Positions 52,503 to 62,231 are shown, counted from the first letter of the stretch. The stretch: 64,000 bases of DNA from Macrococcoides canis (GCF_002119805.1 NZ_CP021059.1:930001-994000), one strand, 5' to 3'. Translations and numbers: made by a program. Notes: a model not told the origin generated them from the sequence alone.

Positions 52503-53593
52503 TGGCGTTATTAGAAAAGAAAAATAAAAAGTTCATGCCGAACTTTGACAAACCCTCGATATATTCATTGCAACTTGGAGAATTAAAAGACTGGCTTTTA
52601 ATGCACGGCCAGCAAAGCTTCAGAGCGAAACAGATCTACGACTGGTTATATGTGAAACGTGTCGACTCATTTGAAGAGATGTCAAACTTATCGAAAGAAC
52701 TGCGTAAAGTTCTAGAGGATAACTTCACGATGACAACGCTTGAAACTGTTGTAAAGCAAGAAAGTAAAGATGGAACAATTAAGTTCTTATTTGAATTACA
52801 GGACGGTTATACGATTGAAACAGTATTGATGCGTCATGACTATGGAAATTCAGTCTGTGTAACTACACAAGTAGGGTGCCGTATCGGCTGTACATTCTGC
52901 GCATCAACTTTAGGTGGGCTGAAACGTAACCTGGAAGCGGGAGAGATTGTTGCACAAGTATTAAACGTTCAAAAAGCATTAGATGAAGTAGATGAACGCG
53001 TGAGCCATGTTGTTATTATGGGTATCGGTGAACCGTTTGAAAACTATGAAGAGATGATGGACTTCTTAAAGGTTATTAACCATGATGATGGCCTCAATAT
53101 CGGAGCGCGTCATATTACAGTGTCTACGTCCGGTATCATCCCAAGAATCTATGATTTTGCAGATGAAGAACTTCAGATCAACTTTGCACTCAGTCTGCAT
53201 GGACCGAACAATGATATCAGAAGTCGCTTAATGCCGATCAACCGTGCATATGATCTTGAGAAGCTGATGGAGTCCATCGAATATTATGTCAATAAAACAG
53301 GGCGTCGTATCACGTTTGAATACGGACTCTTCGGCGGAGTGAATGATCAGGTTCATCATGCGAAAGAATTAGCTCAGCTGATCAAACATTTAAACTGTCA
53401 TGTGAATCTGATCCCAGTCAACCACGTGCCAGAGCGTGACTACGTTCGTACGCCGAAAGAGGATATTTTTAAGTTTGAAAAAGAATTAAAACGTAATGGA
53501 ATCAATGCTACAATAAGACGTGAACACGGTTCAGATATTGACGCAGCTTGTGGCCAGTTAAGAGCGAAAGAGAGACAAGAAGAAACGAGGTAG
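52502..53593 (+). CDS. rlmN: Dual-specificity 23S rRNA/tRNA adenine-C2 methyltransferase RlmN
   Basis: Radical SAM enzyme methylating A2503 of 23S rRNA and A37 of some tRNAs. The CxxxCxxC cluster is [10 protein letters not shown] (about residues 122-129). [16 protein letters not shown] and the C-terminal [14 protein letters not shown] with the second catalytic cysteine are also present. Length is 363 residues. It looks like the housekeeping RlmN rather than Cfr. It is followed 4 nt later by prpC. Confidence 0.96.
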   Translation: MALLEKKNKKFMPNFDKPSIYSLQLGELKDWLLMHGQQSFRAKQIYDWLYVKRVDSFEEMSNLSKELRKVLEDNFTMTTLETVVKQESKDGTIKFLFELQDGYTIETVLMRHDYGNSVCVTTQVGCRIGCTFCASTLGGLKRNLEAGEIVAQVLNVQKALDEVDERVSHVVIMGIGEPFENYEEMMDFLKVINHDDGLNIGARHITVSTSGIIPRIYDFADEELQINFALSLHGPNNDIRSRLMPINRAYDLEKLMESIEYYVNKTGRRITFEYGLFGGVNDQVHHAKELAQLIKHLNCHVNLIPVNHVPERDYVRTPKEDIFKFEKELKRNGINATIRREHGSDIDAACGQLRAKERQEETR

Positions 53594-53597
53594 AGAT

Positions 53598-54335
53598 ATG
53601 CATGCACGTTTTTTTACCGATATCGGTCCAGTAAGAGCAAGAAATGAAGATGCAGGTGGCGTTTATTATAACCACACAGGTCAGATGTTAATGGTAATTT
53701 GCGATGGTATGGGTGGACATAATGCAGGGAATGTTGCCAGTGCATTGGTTAACGAAATGCTTAAAACACGTTTTGAAGAAGAAAACTTTATAGAGTTTGA
53801 ATACGCAGAAGGCTGGCTTAGAAATAATATCTCTGAGATTAATCGCGAACTCTACAAACAGTCACATTTAGATGATGATAATCATGGCATGGGTACGACA
53901 CTTGTCTGTGCCTTGCTCTATGATGACCATGTCGTCATTGCGAATGTCGGTGATTCTAGAGCTTACCTTATAAACGAACGCGAACTTAGACAAGTGACCA
54001 GTGATCATACATTTGTCAACCATCTCCTACTGGCTGGTGGTCTGACAAAAGAGGAAGCAAAACACCATCCGCAAAGAAATGTGATTACGAAAGTTATCGG
54101 AAGCGATAAACGCTTACACCCTGATGTATTTATCTATGATTTTAATAGATATAATTATATTATGTTAACTTCAGATGGGTTGACAGATTATGTTGAAGAA
54201 ACACAGATTCATGACATATTTAAGTCTGCACATCTGATTCATGATATCGGTAGTCAGCTGATCGAGACTGCTATAAGCAATATTGCCAAAGATAATGTTT
54301 CGATTGTGATTGCGCCTTTAAAAGGGGGCATGTAA
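53598..54335 (+). CDS. prpC: PP2C-type serine/threonine protein phosphatase
   Basis: Phosphatase that reverses phosphorylation by the adjacent PASTA kinase; known as Stp in staphylococci. Metal-binding motifs are RARNEDAGG, CDGMGGHNAGNVAS, ANVGDSRAYLI and LTSDGLTDYV in the PP2C order. Length is 245 residues. It ends 1 nt before prkC, a universal pairing in Firmicutes. Confidence 0.96.
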   Translation: MHARFFTDIGPVRARNEDAGGVYYNHTGQMLMVICDGMGGHNAGNVASALVNEMLKTRFEEENFIEFEYAEGWLRNNISEINRELYKQSHLDDDNHGMGTTLVCALLYDDHVVIANVGDSRAYLINERELRQVTSDHTFVNHLLLAGGLTKEEAKHHPQRNVITKVIGSDKRLHPDVFIYDFNRYNYIMLTSDGLTDYVEETQIHDIFKSAHLIHDIGSQLIETAISNIAKDNVSIVIAPLKGGM

Positions 54336-54336
54336 T

Positions 54337-56322
54337 ATGCTCGGTACGATAATTAGTGAACGTTATAAACTCCTCAAGTATATTGGTGGAGGAGGCATGA
54401 GCAGTGTCTATCTTGCGGAAGACATTATTCTGGATCAGAAGGTCGCAGTAAAGATCATTAATATTCCTCATGTTGATGTTGATCGTGCGGTTCAAAGATT
54501 TCAGCGTGAAGTTCAAAATGCTACGACATTGTCACATCCTAATATAGTTAAAGTACTCGATGTAGATGAAGATGAACGTCATTATTATTTGGTGATGGAA
54601 TATGTTGACGGTCCAACGCTTCATGAATACATACAGCAGCATGGACCATTAACTCCTGAAGAAGCTGTTTTTTTCACGAAACAGATTTTAAGAGGGATTG
54701 AACATGCGCATTCATATCGTATTGTTCATCGTGATATTAAACCACAGAATATATTGATGGCAGAAGATAAAGAACTTAAGATTTCTGATTTTGGTATTGC
54801 ACGTGCGCTGAGCGAGACTGCGATGACCCAGACGAACCATATAATGGGCAGTGTACATTATTTATCACCAGAACAAGCAAAAGGTATCAGAACCGATGAA
54901 TCAAGTGATATTTATTCTATAGGTATCGTACTCTATGAAATGCTTACGGGTCATCCTCCATTTGAAGGAGAGTCAGCAGTCAGCATCGCGATTAAACATA
55001 TCCAGGAGACAATTCCTTCGATACGTGAGGAAAATAGCGCAATTCCACAAAGTCTCGAAAATGTTGTGAATAAAGCAACGATGAAGGATAAACTCAGAAG
55101 GTATCGAACAACGCAGGAGATGTATGATGATTTAACAACTTCACTCGATGTCTCTAGAACTAAAGAAGATAAAGTCTCAGATATAGATGATAAGACAAAG
55201 ATGATTCCTATTGTAAAAGACAGCACCATTGAGATGACACCTGTTAAGGAAAGTGTGGTACAGGAACACTCCGTGGAGAAACCGATAAAAAGAAAACGAT
55301 GGCTATTATGGCTCATTCCGCTCATTCTTATGCTTGCTCTAAGTACAGTCGTCTATGCGACCTTATTTAAAGTAGAAAAAGTAGCAGTACCTGAATTAAA
55401 TGGAAAATCATTGACGCAGGCAACTCAAATTTTAGATGATAACAATTTGAGGAAAGGTGAGATTAGTTACACGTTCACAACTGACGATGAAAAAAATCAA
55501 GTTGTTGATACAGCACCAAAAGCAGGTAATAAGATTGATGCACATTCTAAAGTAGATTTAAAAATCTCTAAAGGTGCAAAAACTTTAACAGTTGAGGACT
55601 ATGTCGGTGAAAATATTAAAGATGTTAAGCAAGAACTGGAAGATCAGCAGTTTAAACGCATTAAACTTGAGGAAGTCTTTGATATGGCCCCTTCCGGAGA
55701 GATTTTAAAACAAAGTATATCTCCTGGAACAAAGGTTGTTCCCGAGGATACAGAGATTATTCTGACAGTTTCAAAAGGCACAGAACAAGTATATGTTCCA
55801 GATTTCACAGGCCAGTCCTATGAAATTGCAAAAAAAGAACTGGAAGCGCTTGGATTTACCGTCAATGTTACCCGACAATCAACTTCTGAATCTGTACCGA
55901 AGGGCAGAATTATTTCTCAGGATGTCCGAAATATCAATTATCAGTATGGCTCAATCATTAATTTTGTTCTATCTAAAGGTAAGGAAAGTTCAGCTGAGGA
56001 CGAAGAATCATCAGAAGCACCATCAGAAGAGGAAGATACATCAGAAGATAATGATACGAGCGATTCTAATTATGACAAATCATATTTTGGCACATTTACG
56101 ATTCCATATCGTGGCGATGGTTCGAAGCAGAAAGTCGAGATCTTTATTCAGGATAAATCTAATGATATAGATAAAGTGTATGAATCATATGAAACGACAG
56201 AAAGCACGACAAAGAATTTTAATCTTACGATAGGTAAAGATAAAAAAGGCATCATCCTCGTAAAAATTAATGGTGAAACCTATATGAATGAACATATTGA
56301 TTATAATGATCTCGGTAATTAA
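54337..56322 (+). CDS. prkC: PASTA-domain serine/threonine protein kinase
   Basis: Membrane kinase (PrkC/PknB/Stk1) sensing muropeptides or lipid II and controlling wall synthesis and division. The kinase domain (about 1-270) has the glycine-rich IGGGGMSSVYLAE, invariant Lys39 in VAVKI, and the catalytic HRDIKPQN (His131-Asp133). A transmembrane helix lies at about 322-344 (WLLWLIPLILMLALSTVVYA). Three extracellular PASTA repeats cover about 350-545. An acidic Ser/Glu linker (about 548-578) and a C-terminal domain complete 661 residues. FtsZ, SepF and DivIVA, also in this window, are the kind of division proteins these kinases act on. Confidence 0.96.
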   Translation: MLGTIISERYKLLKYIGGGGMSSVYLAEDIILDQKVAVKIINIPHVDVDRAVQRFQREVQNATTLSHPNIVKVLDVDEDERHYYLVMEYVDGPTLHEYIQQHGPLTPEEAVFFTKQILRGIEHAHSYRIVHRDIKPQNILMAEDKELKISDFGIARALSETAMTQTNHIMGSVHYLSPEQAKGIRTDESSDIYSIGIVLYEMLTGHPPFEGESAVSIAIKHIQETIPSIREENSAIPQSLENVVNKATMKDKLRRYRTTQEMYDDLTTSLDVSRTKEDKVSDIDDKTKMIPIVKDSTIEMTPVKESVVQEHSVEKPIKRKRWLLWLIPLILMLALSTVVYATLFKVEKVAVPELNGKSLTQATQILDDNNLRKGEISYTFTTDDEKNQVVDTAPKAGNKIDAHSKVDLKISKGAKTLTVEDYVGENIKDVKQELEDQQFKRIKLEEVFDMAPSGEILKQSISPGTKVVPEDTEIILTVSKGTEQVYVPDFTGQSYEIAKKELEALGFTVNVTRQSTSESVPKGRIISQDVRNINYQYGSIINFVLSKGKESSAEDEESSEAPSEEEDTSEDNDTSDSNYDKSYFGTFTIPYRGDGSKQKVEIFIQDKSNDIDKVYESYETTESTTKNFNLTIGKDKKGIILVKINGETYMNEHIDYNDLGN

Positions 56323-56350
56323 CTGGATGCAGGTGCATCCAGTTTTTTTC
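56321..56350 (+). terminator. Terminator after prkC
   Basis: AACTGGATGCA (56321-56331) and TGCATCCAGTT (56334-56344) form a perfect 11-bp stem followed by TTTTTT. The 5' arm overlaps the stop codon. Confidence 0.9.
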
Positions 56351-56393
56351 TTTTGACTTTCAATGTATAATAATTATAAAAGGGGGAGTGTCT

Positions 56394-57263
56394 ATGAAAT
56401 ACCATCATATTTTTAAGGCGGTATCTGAAAAAATTAGTGAAGTGTTACATATACAGGATGAAGCAACGAAAGATCTGTATACGACGATTGTGAAACAGTT
56501 AGCTCCTGGCAATGACTATACATTTACAGAAATTATGAAAGAATATCTTGCAGAATATCAGCAGAAAAGCTTTAAATTTTATCACCATCAACGTCATAGT
56601 GGATTCATTGTAAATCGAATAGAAGAAGGACTTGAAGTGATTGAAGTAAATGAGGATACACGATTTGTAACTGGAGATATCATTTCACATCTAAGTGGTG
56701 ATTCCGTTGATGTGCTGAGTGACCGTTATCGTAAGCTGCTCTTTCATGATGCGTTCGAGAAACAAGAATGGGCACCCCTCATAATGAAACAGCACGATGC
56801 AGAGGTTAGAAGGGGAAGCGAGCATTATCACTTCACATTAAATAGCTATGCATTACCTGAAGCACAAGTCATTAGTAGAGATGCATATCAGCAGATTATT
56901 ATTTATGCACCTGAGCAGCTTGCACTTATTCAAGAAAATATTAACAGGGATACACCGATTATTTTAGATTTGAGATATACAAAGGGGATACAGGACCTAT
57001 ACGATATCCAGCCGGAATTAATATTGATCAGCAGACATACTGCAGGGAGCGCAGAAGCGTATGCCGCTAAAAGTTCTGCATTAAAGGTAGGGGAAGAGAC
57101 TTTTGGTGCATTAAGCACGTATGAAACCCTTGAACTCGGTCCATATACTTTTGAATATGGTGTAACCGGTGAAAGAACAGCATATCCTGATGTAGAAATT
57201 GACAACGAAGCTGCACAAGATAAGATTTTAGAATTTGCAGTGAATCATGTTAGAAACATCTAA
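56394..57263 (+). CDS. S41 (tail-specific protease)-like protein, probably atypical
   Basis: A 289-residue protein whose C-terminal half resembles peptidase family S41. ILDLRYTKG is followed by SRHTAGSAEAYAAKSS, aligning with the GGxSASASE nucleophile region (Ser219 here), and VGEETFGALS aligns with the usual GEKTFGKG. The lysine expected after FG is an alanine (Ala239), so the Ser-Lys dyad may be missing. There is no signal peptide and no clear PDZ domain, though VNRIEEGLEVIEVNEDTRF to GDIISHL (about 75-105) recalls a degenerate one. GGGGGAG is 5 nt before the ATG. It may be a non-peptidase relative; the function is unknown. Confidence 0.6.
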   Translation: MKYHHIFKAVSEKISEVLHIQDEATKDLYTTIVKQLAPGNDYTFTEIMKEYLAEYQQKSFKFYHHQRHSGFIVNRIEEGLEVIEVNEDTRFVTGDIISHLSGDSVDVLSDRYRKLLFHDAFEKQEWAPLIMKQHDAEVRRGSEHYHFTLNSYALPEAQVISRDAYQQIIIYAPEQLALIQENINRDTPIILDLRYTKGIQDLYDIQPELILISRHTAGSAEAYAAKSSALKVGEETFGALSTYETLELGPYTFEYGVTGERTAYPDVEIDNEAAQDKILEFAVNHVRNI

Positions 57264-57311
57264 TTAAGGGTAGAGTTTACTATTAATTACATAAACTTGG
57301 AGGGTATAACA

Positions 57312-58589
57312 ATGAGTAAGAGAATTCCTAAAGATAGAGGTATTGATAATTCATTAAAGATTATGAAGGAAGGTTATGAATACGTTCCAGCACGTATGAA
57401 GAAATTCAATACGAATATATTCGAGACGCATGTTTTAGGAGGTAAAACTGCTGTTGTTATTAGTGGTAAAGAAGCAGCTGAATTATTTTATGACAACGAT
57501 AAAACAGAACGTAAAGGTACATTACCTAAACGTGTAGTAAAGACGTTGTTCGGTAAAGGTGCAATACATACTACAGCGGGTAAGACGCATATTGATCGTA
57601 AAGCTTTGTTTATGTCGCTGATGACGGATGAGAATTTAGCCTACTTAAGAAAGCTCACACGTAATTACTGGTTCCAGAATATCGAGCATATGCAGTATAA
57701 ACAAAAAGTAAATGTCTACGAGGAAGCAACTGAACTGCTGACTAAAGTTGGATTACGCTGGGCAGGAATCGTTGATAACCCTGATAATATCAAAAAGATG
57801 GCAGATGACATGAATAAGATGATCGATTCATTTAGTGCAATCGGTTCTTTATATGGCGGCTATCGTGAAGCTAAAAAAGCACGTGCACGTGTAGAACAAT
57901 TTCTAGAGGATCAAATTACAGCTGTTCGTAAAGGAAAGCTTCATCCAGAAAAAGGAACTGCGTTGTATGAATTTAGTCATTGGGAAGATATGAATGGTAA
58001 ACCAATGGACGCAAGACTTTGCGCCGTTGATCTGATGAATGTTATTCGTCCGCTTGTCGCAATTAATAAATTTGTGAGCTTTGGCGTCCTTGCGTTACAC
58101 GAGTTTCCTGGAGAACGTGTTCGTGTTGCATTAAATGAAGAAGACTATGCCTATAAATTCGTGCAGGAAGTAAGAAGATATTATCCATTTGTTCCTTTCT
58201 TACCAGGTAAAGCGAAAGAAAATATTACATTTGACGGTTACAAGATTAAAAAAGATACATTGATGATACTGGATATCTACGGTACGTTACATCGAGATGA
58301 TCTATTCAGCGAACCTGAAAGATTTAATCCATACCGTTTTGATAACTGGGATGGAAGTCCATTTGATCTGATACCTCAAGGCGGAGGAGATTATTATACA
58401 AACCATCGTTGTGCAGGTGAATGGATGACGATCATCATCATGGAAGAAACGATGAAATTCTTTGCAAACGAAATCTCTTATGATGTACCACCTCAAGACT
58501 TTACAGTGGATACGACGAAGTTCCCGGGTAAAGTAGCTTCAGGTATGGACATTGAGAATATCAGGGTGAATATTGACCGTACAAAGTAA
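57312..58589 (+). CDS. CYP152 fatty-acid peroxygenase / decarboxylase, OleT-like P450
   Basis: Cytochrome P450 of the CYP152 family, which uses hydrogen peroxide to hydroxylate or decarboxylate fatty acids. From memory it is strongly similar throughout to OleT of Jeotgalicoccus, another member of the Staphylococcaceae. LFGKGAIHTTAGKTHIDRKA places Phe80 and His86 at the OleT Phe79/His85 positions. The carboxylate-binding arginine is Arg246 in IRPLVAINKF. The heme cysteine is about Cys367 in GGGDYYTNHRCAGEW. The His, rather than the Gln of typical alpha/beta hydroxylases, is associated with terminal-alkene formation. GGAGGG precedes the ATG; length is 425 residues. It is a single-gene unit with its own terminator. 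Confidence 0.93.
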   Translation: MSKRIPKDRGIDNSLKIMKEGYEYVPARMKKFNTNIFETHVLGGKTAVVISGKEAAELFYDNDKTERKGTLPKRVVKTLFGKGAIHTTAGKTHIDRKALFMSLMTDENLAYLRKLTRNYWFQNIEHMQYKQKVNVYEEATELLTKVGLRWAGIVDNPDNIKKMADDMNKMIDSFSAIGSLYGGYREAKKARARVEQFLEDQITAVRKGKLHPEKGTALYEFSHWEDMNGKPMDARLCAVDLMNVIRPLVAINKFVSFGVLALHEFPGERVRVALNEEDYAYKFVQEVRRYYPFVPFLPGKAKENITFDGYKIKKDTLMILDIYGTLHRDDLFSEPERFNPYRFDNWDGSPFDLIPQGGGDYYTNHRCAGEWMTIIIMEETMKFFANEISYDVPPQDFTVDTTKFPGKVASGMDIENIRVNIDRTK

Positions 58590-58625
58590 AATGACTGAGG
58601 CGCATGCCTCAGTCATTTTATTTTG
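58587..58625. terminator. Bidirectional terminator between the P450 and the rhodanese
   Basis: TAAAATGACTGAGGC (58587-58601) and GCCTCAGTCATTTTA (58606-58620) form a perfect 15-bp stem between convergent genes. Both stop codons lie within its arms. Confidence 0.9.
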
Positions 58626-58917
58626 TGATTTCACCTTTCCAGTCATCCATTCCTTGATCAACTACTGTAATGTTTAAATGCTCATTATCGAGATATTCAG
58701 CAGCTTGAAGCGCACGACCTCCACGCTTACAGATGATGATATATTCATCTTCATCGTTAAAAGAATCGACTGAAGCAGGTATTGTATCAAGCGGAATATT
58801 CTTTGCACCTTTAATATGCCCTTCATTAAATTCTTCCGGAGTTCTCACATCAATGATATGTGCCTCTGTACCAGTCTGTAACGCATCTTGTAACGCATCT
58901 ATTGTTATATGTTTCAT
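58618..58917 (-). CDS. Rhodanese-like domain protein
   Basis: Single-domain sulfurtransferase of 99 residues. IDVRTPEEFNEGHIKGAKNI is the CH2A-type start, and the active-site loop is CKRGGR with Cys63. It may carry persulfide sulfur or detoxify thiols; the partner is unknown. I start at the second in-frame ATG (58917), 7 nt after AAGGAGG; the upstream ATG (58944) lacks a site. Confidence 0.9.
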   Translation of the reverse strand: MKHITIDALQDALQTGTEAHIIDVRTPEEFNEGHIKGAKNIPLDTIPASVDSFNDEDEYIIICKRGGRALQAAEYLDNEHLNITVVDQGMDDWKGEITK

Positions 58918-58991
58918 ATTATTTTCCTCCTTTTTGTTTATCATACACTGTTTAGGATAAAATTAAAAATATAATCAAAGAGGTGATTAAG

Positions 58992-59279
58992 ATGATATTA
59001 TTTACGAATCCATTGGACACGATGCAGGAATTTATTGCAGATAAAGAAGCACAGCTGCAACATATGGTGGATATGCTCACGACGATGATTCTATTAGGTT
59101 TTGGCGCTATTCTCTTAACTTCAGGAGTCACTTTATATTTACTTTACAAAATATACAGACAGACAAATAAGCACTATGTCGATCGAATTAAAGCAGAGGT
59201 TGAAAAAGAGCTTATCCATAAGTATAATCTCGAACTAAAAGAGGAATATAAATCTTACTTACAAAAAAAAGAGTTGTAA
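58992..59279 (+). CDS. Uncharacterised small membrane protein upstream of kup
   Basis: A 95-residue protein of unknown function. A short N-terminal amphipathic part is followed by one transmembrane helix (about residues 30-54, TMILLGFGAILLTSGVTLYLLY) and a highly charged, probably coiled-coil cytoplasmic tail (about 60-95). AAAGAGGTG precedes the ATG at 58992. A TATAAT at 58970-58975 is a plausible -10. No terminator separates it from kup, 55 nt downstream, so the two may be co-transcribed. Confidence 0.7.
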   Translation: MILFTNPLDTMQEFIADKEAQLQHMVDMLTTMILLGFGAILLTSGVTLYLLYKIYRQTNKHYVDRIKAEVEKELIHKYNLELKEEYKSYLQKKEL

Positions 59280-59334
59280 TGTTTGAGGATTAATCGTAAA
59301 ATGCATTGAATATTAAAAAAAATGAGGCGAATAT

Positions 59335-61314
59335 ATGCAAGGTAATGTTAAACAAAAACTTCGTATTTCAATGCTATTTGTTGCATTAGGGGTTGTATAT
59401 GGTGATATCGGAACGTCCCCGTTATATGTAATGAATGCGATTGTTGCAACAAATGGTGGTATGGCCGCTATGACAGAGGAATATATATTAGGATGTCTAT
59501 CACTAGTTATCTGGACATTAACGATGCTGACGACAGTTAAGTACGTTCTGATATGTATGCAGGCTGATAATCACGGTGAAGGTGGGATTTTCAGCTTATA
59601 TACATTAGTACGTAAACAGAAGAAATGGCTCGTAATTCCTGCGATGATTGGGGGAGCAGCACTACTCGCTGATGGTATTTTAACGCCTGCTGTAACTGTA
59701 TCAGCTGCAATTGAAGGACTAGCAGAAATTCCTTATTTCTATAATGCTTTCGCTTCGAATCAGAAGAATGTTATCATGATTGTTATCGTAATTATTACTG
59801 CAATATTTTTCTTTCAAAGATTCGGTACTGGAAGTATAGGTAAAGTATTTGGTCCGTTGATGTTCATCTGGTTTACGATGATAGGCTTATTTGGTTTAAT
59901 GCAGCTTGTAACTGATTTATCGATATTACGTGCATTTAATCCTTTATACGGTATCAATATTTTGTTCAGTCCAGACAATAAGATGGGACTGTTAATATTA
60001 GGGACAGTCTTTCTATGTGCTACAGGTGCAGAGGCCTTATATTCAGATATGGGTCATGTAGGTAAGAAATCTATCTATGTAACATGGCCGTTTGTTAAGG
60101 TGATGTTAATATTAAGTTATCTTGGACAAGGAGCATGGACGATCAATCATATGAAGGATGATTTTCATGGTGAAACAATCAATCCATTCTTTCAGATTAT
60201 GCCGGAATCATTTATTCTTATCGGCGTAATAATGGCAACAATTGCTGCAATTATTGCATCTCAAGCGTTGATTACTGGTGCGTTTACTCTAGTTTCTGAG
60301 GCAATCCATCTTAGATTTATGCCGAAATTAGACATCAAGTACCCTTCTACGATAAAAGGTCAGATGTATATCCCTGTAGTAACCGGTGTAATCTGGTTTT
60401 TATGTATACTCGTTGTACTATATTTCAAGACTTCAGTTAATATGGAAGCAGCGTATGGTCTAAGTATCACAGTGACGATGATGATGACAACTGTATTGCT
60501 TTGCAACTATTTGATTATGAAACACGTAAATAAGCTATTGATATTTATGATGACACTCTTTTTTATGCTGCTTGAGATGGCGTTCTTCTTCTCAAGTCTT
60601 GCAAAATTTATGCATGGCGGTTATGTCGCAGTACTGATTTCAGGGTTACTCATCTTTGTGATGATAATCTGGTATAACGGCTATCTTATAAAAGACAGAC
60701 AATCTTATGATGTACATATAGAACGTTACTTAGGTCAGCTCAAATCTCTATCAGCTGACCGTAAAGTGCCGAAATTTGCTACAAATCTTGTCTATTTAAC
60801 AACGAATGAAGATATGAATATGATAGAAAAGCAAGTCATCAAATCCATACTTGATGGCCGTCCTAAGCGTGCGGATGTATATTGGTTTGTCAACGTACTT
60901 GTTAGTGATGATCCATTCCAGGTTAATTATCGGATAGAGAAGTTTGGAACAGATAATATCTTTAAAGTACAATTGATTCTAGGATTTAGAATGCATCAAA
61001 ATGTAAATTACTATGTGAAGACGATTGCAAGAAGTTTAATTCAGTCGAAAGAGATGAAGGAGCAGTTTCGTGCATATGGTACGAATAACTTAAAAGTAAT
61101 CAGTGATTTTCAGTTTATAATATTGAAAGATGAAGTACCGCTCGATGCGAATATTGCTTGGTATCAAAAACTCATTTTACAGTGGAAACTGGAGTTAAAG
61201 CGTTATACAGCTTCACCAGTTAAATGGTTTGAACTTCCTTCAAATGAAGTTATATATGAGACGATACCGCTCACGGTTCCATTAGAGAAATCACATTCAA
61301 TTAAAAGAATATAG
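59335..61314 (+). CDS. kup: Kup-type potassium uptake protein
   Basis: K+/H+ symporter of the KUP/HAK/KT family. The signature GVVYGDIGTSPLYVMNAI is at about residues 20-37, and about 12 hydrophobic segments fill residues 15-460. A cytoplasmic C-terminal domain (about 465-659) is soluble, as in other bacterial Kup proteins. The 659 residues are full length. ATGAGGCG precedes the ATG. Its terminator has been split by the insertion sequence just downstream, so kup transcripts may now run into the element. Confidence 0.95.
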   Translation: MQGNVKQKLRISMLFVALGVVYGDIGTSPLYVMNAIVATNGGMAAMTEEYILGCLSLVIWTLTMLTTVKYVLICMQADNHGEGGIFSLYTLVRKQKKWLVIPAMIGGAALLADGILTPAVTVSAAIEGLAEIPYFYNAFASNQKNVIMIVIVIITAIFFFQRFGTGSIGKVFGPLMFIWFTMIGLFGLMQLVTDLSILRAFNPLYGINILFSPDNKMGLLILGTVFLCATGAEALYSDMGHVGKKSIYVTWPFVKVMLILSYLGQGAWTINHMKDDFHGETINPFFQIMPESFILIGVIMATIAAIIASQALITGAFTLVSEAIHLRFMPKLDIKYPSTIKGQMYIPVVTGVIWFLCILVVLYFKTSVNMEAAYGLSITVTMMMTTVLLCNYLIMKHVNKLLIFMMTLFFMLLEMAFFFSSLAKFMHGGYVAVLISGLLIFVMIIWYNGYLIKDRQSYDVHIERYLGQLKSLSADRKVPKFATNLVYLTTNEDMNMIEKQVIKSILDGRPKRADVYWFVNVLVSDDPFQVNYRIEKFGTDNIFKVQLILGFRMHQNVNYYVKTIARSLIQSKEMKEQFRAYGTNNLKVISDFQFIILKDEVPLDANIAWYQKLILQWKLELKRYTASPVKWFELPSNEVIYETIPLTVPLEKSHSIKRI

Positions 61315-61326
61315 AAAAACCGGCAT
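61311..61326 (+). terminator. Left half of the interrupted kup terminator
   Basis: ATAGAAAAACCGGCAT is the exact reverse complement of 62808-62823 on the far side of the insertion sequence. Rejoining them (minus one CAT copy) gives a perfect 16-bp stem with a one-base centre and a T-tract in the second arm. Confidence 0.85.
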
Positions 61327-61356
61327 TGTAGTGAACCCAAAAAGTTGAACTTTTTA

Positions 61357-62166
61357 TTAAGCTACTTTCATTAAAGCAAGATTTCTGTATTCTACAGGAG
61401 TCTTGCTTTTTAATTTTCTCTTCTTTCTGACTAAATTATAATACTCCATATAGTCAATAATCTCCTCTTCTAGTTCATCATAAGAATCAAATGTTTCTCC
61501 ATAAAACATTTCTTGTTTTAAAATACCAAAGAAATTCTCCATCGGAGAATTATCAAGACAATTACCTTTTCTAGACATGCTTTGAATAATTCTATTCTTT
61601 TTCAAGGTTTGTACCCAAGATTTATGCTGATATTGCCACCCTTGATCGGAATGGATTGTAGTTCTATAGGGAAGGTCTGGAATTACACAAATTGCTTTTA
61701 ACAATGATTCCATAACGAATTCCAATGTTGGACGCTTACTAATTGAATAAGAAATAATCTCTTTCGAACATACATCAAAAATTGTTGAAAGATATAGCTT
61801 AGTTCCATTTTTAATGTTGAATTGTGTTACATCAGTAAGTAATTTTTGATATGGGCGATTAGTTACGAATCTACGATTCAATTTATTCTTAGCTGTTTTG
61901 CCAACTTTCCCTTTGTACGACTTATATGTTCTATTTCTATGCTTAAACTTTGTACAAAGTAAATTATTTTCTCTCATTATTCTAAGAACTTTTTTATGGT
62001 TAACTACAAAACCTAACTCTCTTAGTTCGTCGGTTACTGTACGATAACCTATCCTATTTTTATGTTTGTTAATGATTTCTTTAATCAAAGTAATTAAATA
62101 ATTGTCTTTATGTTTAATGACACTAAGTTGTAATTTCCAATAATAGTATACACTTTTCGCTATCAT
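61357..62166 (-). CDS. IS3-family transposase OrfB (DDE integrase domain)
   Basis: Catalytic part of the transposase. The HTH_21-type region (NKHKNRIGYRTVTDELRELG) leads to the rve integrase core with the DDE residues in LLTDVTQF, TIHSDQGWQY and SPMENFFGIL. The C-terminal DYMEYYNLVRKKRKLKSKTP is typical. Coordinates are for the ATG-started 269-residue ORF; the frame is open upstream to the slippery site at 62271-62277, so the active product is probably an OrfAB fusion made by -1 frameshifting. Confidence 0.92.
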   Translation of the reverse strand: MIAKSVYYYWKLQLSVIKHKDNYLITLIKEIINKHKNRIGYRTVTDELRELGFVVNHKKVLRIMRENNLLCTKFKHRNRTYKSYKGKVGKTAKNKLNRRFVTNRPYQKLLTDVTQFNIKNGTKLYLSTIFDVCSKEIISYSISKRPTLEFVMESLLKAICVIPDLPYRTTIHSDQGWQYQHKSWVQTLKKNRIIQSMSRKGNCLDNSPMENFFGILKQEMFYGETFDSYDELEEEIIDYMEYYNLVRKKRKLKSKTPVEYRNLALMKVA

Positions 62167-62231
62167 AGCTACTGATAATATTTCTTTTAACTTATAGTTA
62201 GATTCATTCCTTAACTCGATAATAGCAGCTA

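Noticed and set aside
61339-61355. AAAAAGT-TGA-ACTTTTT near the left IS end as the transposase terminator
   Set aside because: The stem is only seven A/T-rich pairs and on the minus strand is followed by G's, so it is too weak to call.
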